Source: Jacaranda mimosifolia (Eukaryota > Streptophyta > Magnoliopsida > Lamiales > Bignoniaceae). Taken from it: a DNA stretch of 64,000 bases. The position numbers and the translations under genes were made by a program. The stretch lies in the NCBI GenBank assembly GCA_018894105.1, contig CM032120.1, forward strand, positions 33,068,710 through 33,132,709. Direction: 5' to 3'. This document shows positions 13,623-24,043 of the stretch, piece after piece. A model generated the notes under the pieces. That model saw only the letters and a list, made by a program, of their open reading frames with translations, was not told the origin of the DNA and did no database searches. Position 1 is the first letter of the stretch, and every line of letters begins with the position of its first letter.

Positions 13623-13723
13623 AGAGAATTTCCAACATGAGAAAAAATTTAAAAAAGCGACCAGGGCCTTACTTTGTGTTGTAAACAGCGGTGAGGAAAG
13701 ACTTCAGAGACAGTAACAAGAAC

Positions 13724-13724
<1 letters not shown>

Positions 13725-13754
<30 letters not shown>
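13725..13754. repeat. (AC)15 microsatellite in KNOX leader region
   Basis: Uninterrupted AC run, reading as GT on the KNOX coding strand. It makes a spurious Cys/Val-rich reading frame on the minus strand and a Thr/His one on the plus strand. Confidence 0.95.
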
Positions 13755-13756
<2 letters not shown>

Positions 13757-14779
13757 CACACAGAGTGTGAGAGAGTTAAGGATTGTTTGGGGAAGGACTA
13801 TAGAGAAAAAATAAAAAAGAAAAAAAGAAAAGAGAAAAATGGGTGGACAGGGCAGAGCATTAGGCGCACGTTCTCTCACTCTGCCAAACAGTGACACACT
13901 AGAGCTGAGTACTTTCTTACTAGGATTACAGACAGAGGGAGATGTGTAATCATTAAAACACCTGTATCTCAGAATAGGTAGAGATGGATATGTATTGTAT
14001 ACAGAGATATATACATACAGAAAGAGAAAAGAATCGAGGGGGGGGGGGTGGAGTGGCGTGACACTCGGCCACGTTTCGAAAGCTGATTTGTTGAACACAT
14101 AGACACAGGCAGCAGATTAATATTGCCTTACTTTTGACTGTACTGGTTTCCTTAAACTGCTCACTACTAGTGTTGTCTCGTCAAGGGATTGTGAAACAAC
14201 ACTCCCACAAGGCATGGAAGTCTGGCCCCACTGCTCACCCATCACTCTACTTTGATTCTCGTACCAGAATTTAACAAAGCCAAAACCGAAAATTGTTCCA
14301 AGATCTAATGGCCTATGATAATTAACCCCTTTGCAGTGCTTGATCAATATAGTTCAATACCATAAAGCTTAGACATGAATCAAAAAACAAAAATAATTAC
14401 ATAAATTTTCCTAAAAATTTAGTTTAAATACAGGCAAATTATTTATATTCACATCCCCGACACTAACCATCATGAAAAGATCGAAACCTTTTTGTAAAAT
14501 AACTCTTTCACCTTTTAGTATAAATTATAAAAAATTCTGTTGATCATGCATGTTTGTCCAAAATCACGAAATTAACCCCCATTAAATTTTTCCAACTTAC
14601 AACCATGCACCTCCCTTAGAATTTGTTATATTTCAAGTACAATATTTATAATTTTATTTTACAATTAGACCTTACATGGTTTTCTTTTTATAAAATAACA
14701 AAATGTTAATTTCAACATTTACACACACTTTTAACCATAAAATAAGTTGAATATTTAAGTCCAACTTCAAGTCGATGAC

Positions 14780-15450
14780 ATTGACTAGGGGTCGTACAAA
14801 AGAGCTACCCCTGGTCGGTATTTGAGGTTCTCTTCCTACTCAAAGAATTAGAACTAGGGATTTGGGACCTGAAACATAGGAAAGCATCCGAGGAACGTTG
14901 GGGAGGTCCTAGGTATAACCCTCTGATGCTTAAGTTAGATAGATGGATGAGGTAAAATTACACTATGTAGGTTGTATAGATATAAAGTGAATCAAGATTG
15001 TGTAATCTGTTTGAGACTACAAATGAAGGTACTTATAGTGTTGCATTTTTGTATGGATCTATCTTATTTAAGTTGTACATAGAGGTCTAGAATCCTTCCA
15101 CATGTCCTACCTAAGGGGTTCTGATTCACAAGACGCTATCCGAATTATACACTGCGTTAGTGAGACCTAAACATAAAGACGCGGATGTAAGGGTTTCTTG
15201 GCCATATACATAGATGTCAGGCCAATTAATCTATTTTCTTTATCAAAACTCCCCATTTCTCTATTCTTGTTTACAAGGGTAGTGAAGTATAACATCATCT
15301 TATGCCACTTTCTCCAAGTTATCGTCATTGAGGTCGTTACGCTTGATCTCTTCAAACTATAATGTCGTTTTCCCACCTATTGATCATTGTGCATTTTGAA
15401 TTTTAAAGTTCTGACACTGCATTAATTTCCACAATAGGATTTGAAAGGGT
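14780..15450 (-). repeat. Probable left LTR (3' LTR) of LTR-A
   Basis: Non-coding stretch between the KNOX upstream region and the start of the antisense gene. It contains the string ctctgatgcttaagttaga, which recurs in many plant LTRs. Without a partner copy in the window this call rests on position and that string. Confidence 0.4.
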
Positions 15451-15526
15451 GTTGTTATGGACCGTCAGATCTTCTCTCATGCAAGTAATGCTGGTTGTAG
15501 ATTTGGCACCTTACCAAGACGTCCCA

Positions 15527-15543
15527 TATATATATATATATAT
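15527..15543 (+). promoter_or_regulatory. TATA-like run before LTR-A antisense gene
   Basis: A 17-base alternating TA run about 180 bases upstream of the ATG at 15723, in the same direction as the antisense gene. In LTR-D a TATA box lies at a comparable distance from the homologous ATG. Confidence 0.45.
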
Positions 15544-15722
15544 GAGCCTGGTTTCATCCACGAATTTCACACCTCAAAAATATACAATCTCAAACTTTTC
15601 ATTTGCAAATCACCCGCCAAACCATACGATTTTGTCGCTGCAAACGTTTGCTCCTGCATGCTAACCTACTTCAATTCTAAGCTCTTTATACTTAGGTAAT
15701 TTTCATATTTATTCTGTTAATA

Positions 15723-16318
15723 ATGTCTAGCTTTTCTTCTTCTTTTAGTAGTCAGTCTGGGTCCTCTAGTAGCAGTTCAAATTCTAGCAATTGTTCCTCT
15801 AATTCTAGCTTAATTAATATCCCTCAAGAGGTCGCAGGTCATGACTTTCTAGGAGTAGGTAGCAGCTCTAGGCTCCCTCTCCTGTTAATAATCTTGAACA
15901 ACCTCTCGAACCTCTCATAGAGGTTTGCAACCCAAGAGACCCAGTTGCTATTAAATCTCGTCTCTGAGATAGAATAGTCTCCAACCTTTGGAAAAGATTT
16001 TTTATTCCACCCAACTACAAAATAATAAAACCTCAACTAGGTTAAACCATGGATAACCATCCACCCAGTCGCTTAGTTTTTTGTGTACTATTTTTGGAAG
16101 CGAGGCTTTCACATACTCGAGCTTGTTGCCAGCATTATTCGCAAGCTAAGGGTCTACCTCACTCAACTAATCCCAAATTTGATTTGAAATATTTTAGATT
16201 TTATAATAATAATGAAGTATTACAATGTTGAACCTTCTTTTGTAAATTTTTGGCATTTGTTTCATGTCAAATTTTCTGAGGTGGGGAGTCAATAGATTTT
16301 ATTGTGTGACTACCTGGG
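15723..16318 (+). pseudogene. LTR-A antisense gene (PF04195-like), 5' piece
   Basis: Starts MSSFSSSFSSQSGSS, a Ser-rich N-terminus matching the start of the LTR-D copy (MSASQTSSFDSSGSS). Next comes VCNPRDPVAIKSRL (the LTR-D copy has YCNPRDPMLAESKL), then, at and after an internal ATG at 16049, a stretch equal in place and kind to the 'putative gypsy type transposon' region: FDLKYFRFYNNN, EPSFVNFWHLFHVKFSE, FYCVTTW. At least four stops or frameshifts break it. LTR-B cuts it at 16319 and the reading resumes at 27697. Such extra antisense genes are known from some plant Ty3/gypsy elements; their function is unknown. Confidence 0.65.
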
Positions 16319-16990
16319 TGTTACGGACGAATTCTATCTTGCAGTGGAACATACGTCAGTCCGTGATGGCATCTCAGGTTCCACCCAACCTTCAATCCTC
16401 CAACGCCTATCTCGAGTCTTTCTAATGACCCGTTACTCATTTCAGCCTAGTAGTTTACTAGCATGAACATTTACTCGCCTATTTTGAATGCCCACATTCG
16501 TCGAAGGCTCGTACCCATCAAATCGAGCGTGTTTTCTCAACGATCCCCGACTAGCCAGCATGCATGTTCTCAATCTAAGGTCCCTTACGTGCATCTCTCG
16601 ATGGCAAAGGAGCAATCTCACTTCGTCTTAGCATTGAGGGCTGCTCGTGTGCCCACAACGTGATCCTTATCCTCATCACTCGCTCAGAGTACTAAGGTCG
16701 TGCCGTAGTGCCCTTCGTCTATCCCCGACTCGAGTAGGGCCACATGTAAATCTAAGGCTTGTGTAATGTGCCATCATCTAATATTAGTCTCGCATGGAGC
16801 GTTGGACATCGTTTACTGCTTGCCAACATCATGCCTCAACTATGCGTTGTCACCCCCAAGACCGCATGTCTTAACCTAATGGACCTGCACAGCAAGGCTA
16901 GAACTTATATCGCTTGCTTTGCGAGTTAGTTTACGAGACATTTGGGTGCTTGTCTCGACCACTCAATCGGCCTAAAGGTGTTGCCCTATA
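16319..16990 (-). repeat. LTR-B left LTR (3' LTR), outer part
   Basis: Aligns by eye with 26211-26905 in direct orientation (for example the shared string aacatacgtcagt, and gtgatggcatct further on). It is cut at 16990 by the hAT fold-back and resumes at 23547. Confidence 0.85.
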
Positions 16991-17945
16991 ATTAGGGGTG
17001 GGCATTTTGGGTCCGGGTTACAGGTACTCGATCGGGTTTTGAGGCTCAAAACTCAGTCAATCGGGTTTTGATCAGGGTACTCAGTACTCTTTATCTGGCT
17101 TGGGATTTGGGTAGCAAATCTCAACCCGATTGGGTACCGAGTACCCAGTTGAATAACTAAAAAAAATAAAGAAAAAGTTGAAACCCTCCCCCAAGTCCAC
17201 ACATCCTCCATGGCGCCACCCCAAAAAAAAAAAAAAAAAAAACTTAGTTAAAATAGAGGCAGATTTCTACCTCTATTTTAACTTAAGCCACTCAACCAAA
17301 CCAAGTCCCAAAAGTCCAAAACCACTGCCTACTTCCCCCATTCTCTGGTTCCTGCCGTCCGCTATCCCACCATCAACCAGCCATTGCCGTCCGTCCGCCA
17401 CCAACCAGCCACTGCCATCCGTCCACCACCACCGACCACCTGCCAAGGCCCAAGATAATAAGCTAGAATATTATTTCTTACATTAATGAAAGTAAGAAAT
17501 ATTTTAATTTAGGGTTTTCTTGATAAAATTTAGGTTTTTTCTTGTAAAATTTTCATATATTCCATGTACATATACTCTAGTATTATTATTACGTGTGTAG
17601 TTGTTAATTTTTTAGTTTATTGCATTTTGTATAGATGTTAATGAATGTGGGTCAAAATTCAAAAATAAAAAATGTATCACTATATTGGGTAGAGGATTAT
17701 TGAAATGAGGATTTATAATTTTATATATGAAAGAATGGTTTCTTTTATTTTGATTTTTCCTCTCTTTTTATGAATGAATTTGATTATTTGAATATGTTAT
17801 CTTATTATTTATGTTTATTCTCTATTAATTTTTTAAGTTGATATTTAATAAAAATGAGTGTCAAATGTAGAGAAATTATTTTTTGTTAATTGAATTTGCA
17901 GGTACCCATCCGAATTACTAAATTAGAAGATCCTTACAAAGTCAA

Positions 17946-20187
17946 ATGGAAATTAATAATCCTAAAAAAGAAAGGCTAAGGAGGTGAGTTTTGCTAATCC
18001 AATTGATGAGGAATTGGACTTATTAGATGACTTGGAATGTGGTTTGAAAGTGGATAATGATTTTATAACTCGAGGTTTACAGGGTCTTGCTGAAGATGAC
18101 ACTTTTGTTGATGAGAGGTAGAATTGCCTCCAAAGAAAAAAGTCAAAAAAGAAATTGCATCTAGGTCACCATGGTGGGAACGCTTTACTAAATTCTTTTG
18201 TGAAAATGATAAATGTCAAAAGGGAATATGTAAATATTATGGAACATGTATTAGGGCGGATCCTAATGTACATGGAACTAAAGGGCTTGATAGGCATTAT
18301 CAATCATGCAAGAAAAAACCTCATGAAGTTGCAACTAGACAAAAGATTTTGAATTATCAGCCAGTTGGCAAGGGTCAAAAGAGTGGAGGGGGTGTTATGG
18401 GAATTTGATGAAGAAAAAATTAGAGATGTATTGTGTTATTGGTTCATTGTTGGTGAAATGCCATTTAAGACAATTGAAAAAGAGGGATTTCATCATTTTA
18501 TGTTGGTTACATGTCCTCAATTTTCTCTGTCTTCCTAAAGGACTATAACTAGAGATATTTTCAAGATGTACATGAATAAAAAATCTAGATTGAAGTCCTT
18601 CATTGCCACACATGCGCAAAGGGTTTGCATCACTACCGACACATGGACTTCGATCCAAAGAGTTAATTATATATGTCTTACTGTGCACTTTATTAATGAT
18701 TATTGGAATTTGGTGAAGAAGATTTTGAATTTTTGTCCTATTTCTGTCCATAAAAGTAATGATGTGGGTAATGATGTTGCTACATGCTTGAATGAATGGG
18801 GTATTGATAAGATCTTTACGGTCACTGTGGATAATGCTTCATCAAATGATAGGGCAATACTTATTTGAAAAAGAAATTTGATGGTCGATCAGATAGTATG
18901 GTTTTGGATAGTAAATATATGCACATGTAATGTATTGTATATATCGTAAATCTTGTTGTCTAGGATGGTTTAAAGAGAAAGGATGAGAGCATGGCTATAA
19001 CTCACCTTAGAAGGGCTGTTAGATATATAAGAGCATCTGCGGATAGGTACAAAAAATTCAAACATTGTGCAAAATTTGAAAAATTGGAAACAGATAAGAT
19101 GTTACTTGATGTACCTACTAGGTAGAATTCCACCTATTTGATGTTGGATGCCGCTTTGTTTCTTGGGAAGGCCTTTGAAGCATATGATGATAGTGGTCAT
19201 GCATTTAATATTGATCTTGAGGATGGGGTTCCTTCACATTTTGATTGCGAAAGGACAAAATTGTTGTTGAAATTTTTTGGGCATTATTTTCATCTCACTT
19301 TAAAAATTTCTAGCTCTTTGTATGTCACATTAAACACCGTATTCAAAGAAATAAATGCAATTGATAGGCTTCTTTTGAGGTGGATTGAGAGTGGTGACAT
19401 TCAATTGAGGGAGATGGCAAAAAAATGAAAGAAAAGTATGACAAATATTGTGGATCAATTACAACGATCAACAAGATTTTATATTATGCAGTGATTTTTG
19501 GTCCTACTTTGAAGATGGAGTTCATTGAGTTCTCATTTGATAGAATATATCCAAATATCGGAACATATGATATTCTATCTAGTAGGGATATGAAAGAAGC
19601 CGTTAGGGATGGATTTGATGAGTTATTCAAACAATATCAGAAAATGTATGCCCATGTATTCCAATAAGCCCCAATTCTAAAGCAAGTGGTGAAAGTTCTA
19701 CTGCTAGGTACACTTTGAGTGAGGAGGATGAAGGAGCTTATGATTTATTTGATGAGTTTGACAAGATGAAAAGTAGAAAGAAATGTAAGCAAAGGAAGAC
19801 TGAGTTAGACAAATATTTGCAAGAGGAATGTGAAGAGGGTGGAGATGGTTTTGACATATTAAAATGGTGGAAAGCATCGACTCATCGATTTTCTATACTT
19901 TCTAGGATGGCTCGTGATATATTAGCGCTGTCGGTCTCCACAGTTGCTTCAGAGGCTACTTTTAGCACTGGAGGGCGTGTGCTGGATGCATTTAGGAGTT
20001 CTTTATCTTCTAAAGTAGCTCAAATTCTTATTTGTACCCAAGATTGGTTTTGCTCAGCTTCAAAACCAATTAATGTAGAGAAGGATTTATGTGAGCTAGA
20101 AAATCTTGAGCAAGGTAACTTAACTAGTTTAATTCGTTTTATTGTTTTTATTTTTTTATATTATGTCTTTTTATTAATGTCTTTGTA
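17946..20187 (+). pseudogene. hAT transposase (ZBED/RICESLEEPER type), left arm of fold-back, broken
   Basis: Exon-like pieces carry, in order: an acidic N-terminus (about 17946-18120); a BED-type zinc finger at 18124-18408 (SRSPWWERFTKFF, CKYYGTC, GTKGLDRHYQSCKKKP); the catalytic-core start at 18566-18868 (FIATHAQRVCITTDTWTS, with the first acidic residue of the hAT triad, and VTVDNASSND); the middle domain at 19138-19667 (YLMLDAALFLGKAFEAYDDS); and the C-terminal dimerisation domain at 19715-20120 (FDILKWWKASTHRFSILSRM, SEATFSTGGRVLDAFRSSL). Stops at 18118, 18406, 18868 and 19123, among others, and frameshifts disable it. There is no TIR after the C-terminus; instead the sequence turns into the palindrome centre. 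Confidence 0.85.
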
Positions 20188-20261
20188 ATCTTCTTGTTAT
20201 TCTTGTGGAGTTGACATAAAAGGGCTTGATACATCCGTCCTTGATGCTTGAGCATTTGAGC

Positions 20262-20285
20262 GGAATGTGGGAATGCATTGGAGAT
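20262..20285. other. Loop of the hAT fold-back
   Basis: Twenty-four unpaired bases between the two arms. Immediately outside, ccttgatgcttgagcatttg on the left pairs with caaatgctcaagcatcaagg-like sequence on the right with one mismatch. Confidence 0.9.
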
Positions 20286-20439
20286 GCTTAAATGCTCAAG
20301 CATCAAGGATGGATGTATCAACCCCCATTGTGTCAACTCTACAAGAATAGCAAGAAGATTACAAAGACATTAATAAAAAGACATAATATAAAAAAAAAAT
20401 TAGAATAATAAAATGAATTAAATTAGTTAAGTTACCTTG

Positions 20440-22553
20440 CTCAAGATTTTCTAGCTCACACAAATCTTCCTCCACATTAATCTGTTTCGAAGTTGAGCAC
20501 TTGAGCTACTTTAGAAGATAAAGAACTTCTAAATGCATCCAGCATACGCCCTTCAGTGCTAAAAGTAGCCTCTGAAGCAACTGTGGAGACCGACACCGCT
20601 AATATATCACAAGCCATCCTAGAAAGTATAGGAAATCAATGAGCCGATGCTTTCCACCATTTTAATATGTCAAAACCATCTCCACCCTCTTCACACTTCT
20701 CTTGCAAATATTTTTCCAACTCAGTCTTCCCTTGCTTACCTTTCTTTCTACTTTTCATCTTGTCAAACTCATCAAATAAATCATAAGCTCCTTCATCCTC
20801 CTCACTCAAAGTGTACCTAGCACTAGAACTTTCACTACTTACTTTAGAATTGGGGCTTGTTGGAACTACATGGGCATATATTTTCTGATTTTTTTGAATA
20901 ACTCATCAAATCCATCCCTAACGACTTCTTTCATGTCCCTACTAGATGGAATATCATATGTTCAACATTTGGATACGTTCATTCAAATGAGAACTCAATG
21001 AACTCCATCTTCAAAGTAGGATCAAGGATCACTGCATAATATAAAATCTTTTTGATCTTTGTAATTGATCTCCAATATTTGTCATACTTTTCTTTCATTT
21101 TTTTTTGCCATCTCCCTCAATTAAATGTCACCACCCTCAATCCACCTCAAAAGAAGCCTATCAATTGCACTTATTTCTTTCAATATGGTGTTTGATGTGA
21201 CATACAAAGAGCCAGAAATTTTTAAAGTGAGATGAAAATAATGCCTAAAAAATTTCAACAACAATTTTGCCCTTTTCTAATCAAAATGTGAAGGATCCCC
21301 ATCCTCAAGATCAATATTAAATGTATGATCACTATCATCATATGCTTCAAAGGCCTTCCTAAGAGACAAAGTGGCATCCAACATCAAATAGGTGGAGTTC
21401 CACCTAGTAGGTACATCAAGTGACAACATCTTAGTTGTTTCCAATTTTTCAAGTTTTGCACAATGTTTGAATTTTTTGTACCAAGCCGGAGATGCTCTTA
21501 TATATCTAATAGCCTCTCTAATGTGAGTAACAATCATGCTCTCATCCTTTCCCTTTAAACCATCCTGCACAACAAGATTAACGATATGTGCAATACATCG
21601 CATATGCATATATTTACCACCTAAAATCATACTATCTGATTGACCATAAAAATTTCTTTTTTAAATAAGCAATTGCCCTATCATTTGATGAAGCATTATC
21701 CAGCAACATCCTTACCACCCACATCCTCATTTTTATGACCTAAAATTGGACAAGAATTCAAAATATTCTTCACCAAATTCCAATCATCATCAATAAAGTC
21801 CACAGTAAGACACGTGTAATTAACTCTTTGGATCGAGGTCCATGTGTCAGTGGTGATGCAAACCCTTTGTGCATGTGTGGCAATGAAGGACTTCAATCTA
21901 GATTTTTCATTCATGTGCATCTTGAAAATATCTAGTTATAGTCCTTCAGGAAGGCATAGAAAATTAAGGACATGTAATCGACATAAAATGACGAAATCCC
22001 TCTTTCTCAATTGCCCCAGCTGGCATCTCATCAACAATGAACCAATAACACAATAAATCTCTAATTTTTCTTGACCAAATTCCCATAACACGCCCTCCAC
22101 TCTTTTGACCCTTGCCAACTGGTTGATAATTCGAAATCATTTGTCTAGTTGCAACTTTATGAGGTTTTTTCTTGCATGATTGATAATTCCTATCAAGCCC
22201 TTTAGTTCCATGTACACTAGGATCCATCCTACTACATATTCCACAATATTTACATCTTCCCCTTTTTGACGTTTATCATTTTCACAAAAGAATTTAGTAA
22301 AGTGTTCCCACCATGGTGACCTAAATGCAATTTCTTTTTTGAATTTTTTCTTTGGAGGAAATTCTTCCTCATTTACATTCTCATCAACAAAAGTGTCATC
22401 TTCGGCAAGACCCTTCAAACCTTGAGTTAAAAAATCATTATCCCCATTCAAACCACACTCCAAGTCATCTAATAAGTCCAATTCCTCATCAATTGGATTA
22501 GCAAAACTCGCCTCCTTAGCCTTTCTTTTTGTTTTTGGATTATTACTTTTCAT
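20440..22553 (-). pseudogene. hAT transposase, right arm of fold-back, broken
   Basis: Mirror copy of the left-arm gene. Pieces on minus: an acidic N-terminus plus start of the BED finger at 22553-22137 (MKSNNPKTKRKAKEASF, FRSPWWEHFTKFF); the rest of the finger at 22227-22090; the catalytic start at 21920-21696 (RVCITTDTWTSIQRVN); the RCIAHIVNLVVQDGLKG and VPTRWNSTYLMLDATLS segment at 21630-21277; and C-terminal dimerisation remnants at 20900-20440. Its breaks are not the same as those of the left arm: the N-terminal acidic region stays open for 138 codons here but has an early stop on the left. The arms have therefore decayed separately or come from different parents. Confidence 0.85.
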
Positions 22554-23546
22554 TTGACTTTGTAAGGATCCTCTAATTTAATAATTCAGATAGGTACCTG
22601 CAAATGCAATTAACAAAAATTAATTTCTCTATATTTGACAGTCATTTTTATTAAATATCAACTTGAAAAATTAATAGAGAATAAACATAAATAATAAGAT
22701 AACATATTCAAATAATCAAATTCATTCATAAAAAGAGTGGAAAAATCAAAATAAGAGAAACCATTCTTTCATATATAAAATTATAAATCCTTATTTCAAT
22801 AAACCCTCCACCCAATATAGTGATACATTTTTTAATTTTTGAATTTTGACCCACATTCATTAACATCTATACAAAATATAATAAACTAAAAAATTAACAA
22901 CTACACATGTAATAATAATAATAGTAAAGTATATATACATGAAATATATAAAAAATTTACAAGAAAAATGAAAAACTAAAGAAACCTAAATTTTATCAAG
23001 AAAACCCTAAATTAAAATGTTTCATACTTTCGTTAATGTAAGAAATAATATTCTAGCTCATTACCTTGGGCCTTGGCAGGTGGCAGATGGTGACGGGTGG
23101 ATGGCGGTGGCCAGTTGATAATAGACGACGGGAACCAGGGAATGGGGGAAGTGGGCAGGAGTTTTGGCCTTCTGGAACTTGGTTTTATTGGGTAGCTTAA
23201 GATAAAATAGAGGCAGAATTCTGCCTCTGTTTGAACTAAGCTTTTTTTTTTTTTTTCTTTTTTTGGTGGGGCCATAGGGGATGCGTTGACTTGGGGGAAA
23301 GGCCGAGGGGTGGGGGCTTACTCAAGTTAAAACAAAGGTAGAAAGTTTCTGTCTCTGTTTCAATGTTTATTTTTTTTAATTATTCAACTAGGGACTCGAT
23401 ACCCAATCAGGTCGAGATTCGTTACTCAAATCCCAACCCGAATAAAGAGTACTAGGTACCTAGTCAAAACTTGATTGATCCAATTTTGAGCCTCAAAATC
23501 TGGTCGGGTCAGGTACCCAAAACCCAGACCTGAATGCCTACCCCTA

Positions 23547-24031
23547 GCCCCATTTGATTCTCCATGGAACAGAAATTGCCTTCACAATAAACTGGAATTA
23601 CAATAATGCCTTTGCACTGCCACATTCTAAAGATCTTCGTTGTTTCCTATCCAAATAGAATTGTCTACTTGTGAAACTTGGTAGAAATATTCCCAACACT
23701 CAAAGAAACACCCCACAAAAATAGCTTCACAAAAATCCAACTCCAAGGCACTATATTCAATGCCTCTCTGTGTTTCTTGCACTCAGGAGACCGCTATCTA
23801 TTACCCTTCATGTTTGATGCCAAAACGGACACGAAATGACTTCAAACTTGGTGGGAAGCATCATCATAACTTAGGAAATATGCCATTAAAAGAGTTTTGC
23901 ATTCCACACCTCATAACAGTCTCTACTCATGGGCCATTTCTACCCTTACGCGCTAGCCAACAACGCCTTGTCACTCCTAATGCCTTCTCAAGTCACAATC
24001 GCCACTCTATTCTAAGGCACAACCCATGACA
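23547..24031 (-). repeat. LTR-B left LTR, inner part
   Basis: Matches 27210-27696 of the right LTR (for example gaattacaataatgcc in both) and ends ACA at 24031. About 300 bases corresponding to 26910-27210 are missing between the two parts of the left LTR. Confidence 0.8.
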
Positions 24032-24043
24032 TCCTCCCCACTC
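24032..24043 (-). other. LTR-B polypurine tract
   Basis: Reads GAGTGGGGAGGA on the minus strand directly before the 3' LTR start TGTCATGGG. This is the site that primes plus-strand synthesis in LTR elements. Confidence 0.75.

Larger units (their letters stand above)
13122..14350 (-). promoter_or_regulatory. KNOX leader/promoter-proximal region with GA and AC tracts
   Basis: The region upstream of the KNOX start has no convincing coding. It holds an (AG)13 tract at 13592-13617 and an (AC)15 tract at 13725-13754 (plus-strand reading), a purine run near 13800-13840 and a G9 run near 14040. A TATA-like string (tatatat on minus) is seen near 14006-14014, but no start site can be fixed. GAGA tracts are known binding sites for BASIC PENTACYSTEINE factors that act on class I KNOX genes in other plants; that role here is inference. 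Confidence 0.4.
16991..23546. mobile_element. Giant hAT fold-back: two 3.26-kb inverted arms, 24-bp loop
   Basis: The left arm (about 16993-20261) and right arm (20286-23546) are inverted copies of the same hAT 5' end and transposase gene, meeting at a 24-base loop (20262-20285). Outer ends read TAGGGGTGGGCATT and, on minus, TAGGGGTAGGCATT. Flanking 8-mers gccctata (16983-16990) and gccccatt (23547-23554) match at 6 of 8; the intact LTR-B right copy has gccccatc at the same point, which supports one insertion of the whole palindrome. No terminal repeat occurs at the centre, so the native 3' end of the parent hAT is absent. The arms look about nine-tenths alike where I compared them. Confidence 0.9.

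Noticed and set aside
13649..14098. 150-codon frame on minus upstream of KNOX
   Set aside because: It runs through the AC microsatellite and low-complexity T runs, giving Cys/Val and Phe/Leu strings. No family resemblance; it lies in the KNOX leader region.
17178..17486. 102-codon Pro/Ser/Lys-rich frame at the start of the fold-back
   Set aside because: It crosses an A18 run and lies in the untranslated start of the hAT; the mirror arm gives a different broken frame. No support as a gene.
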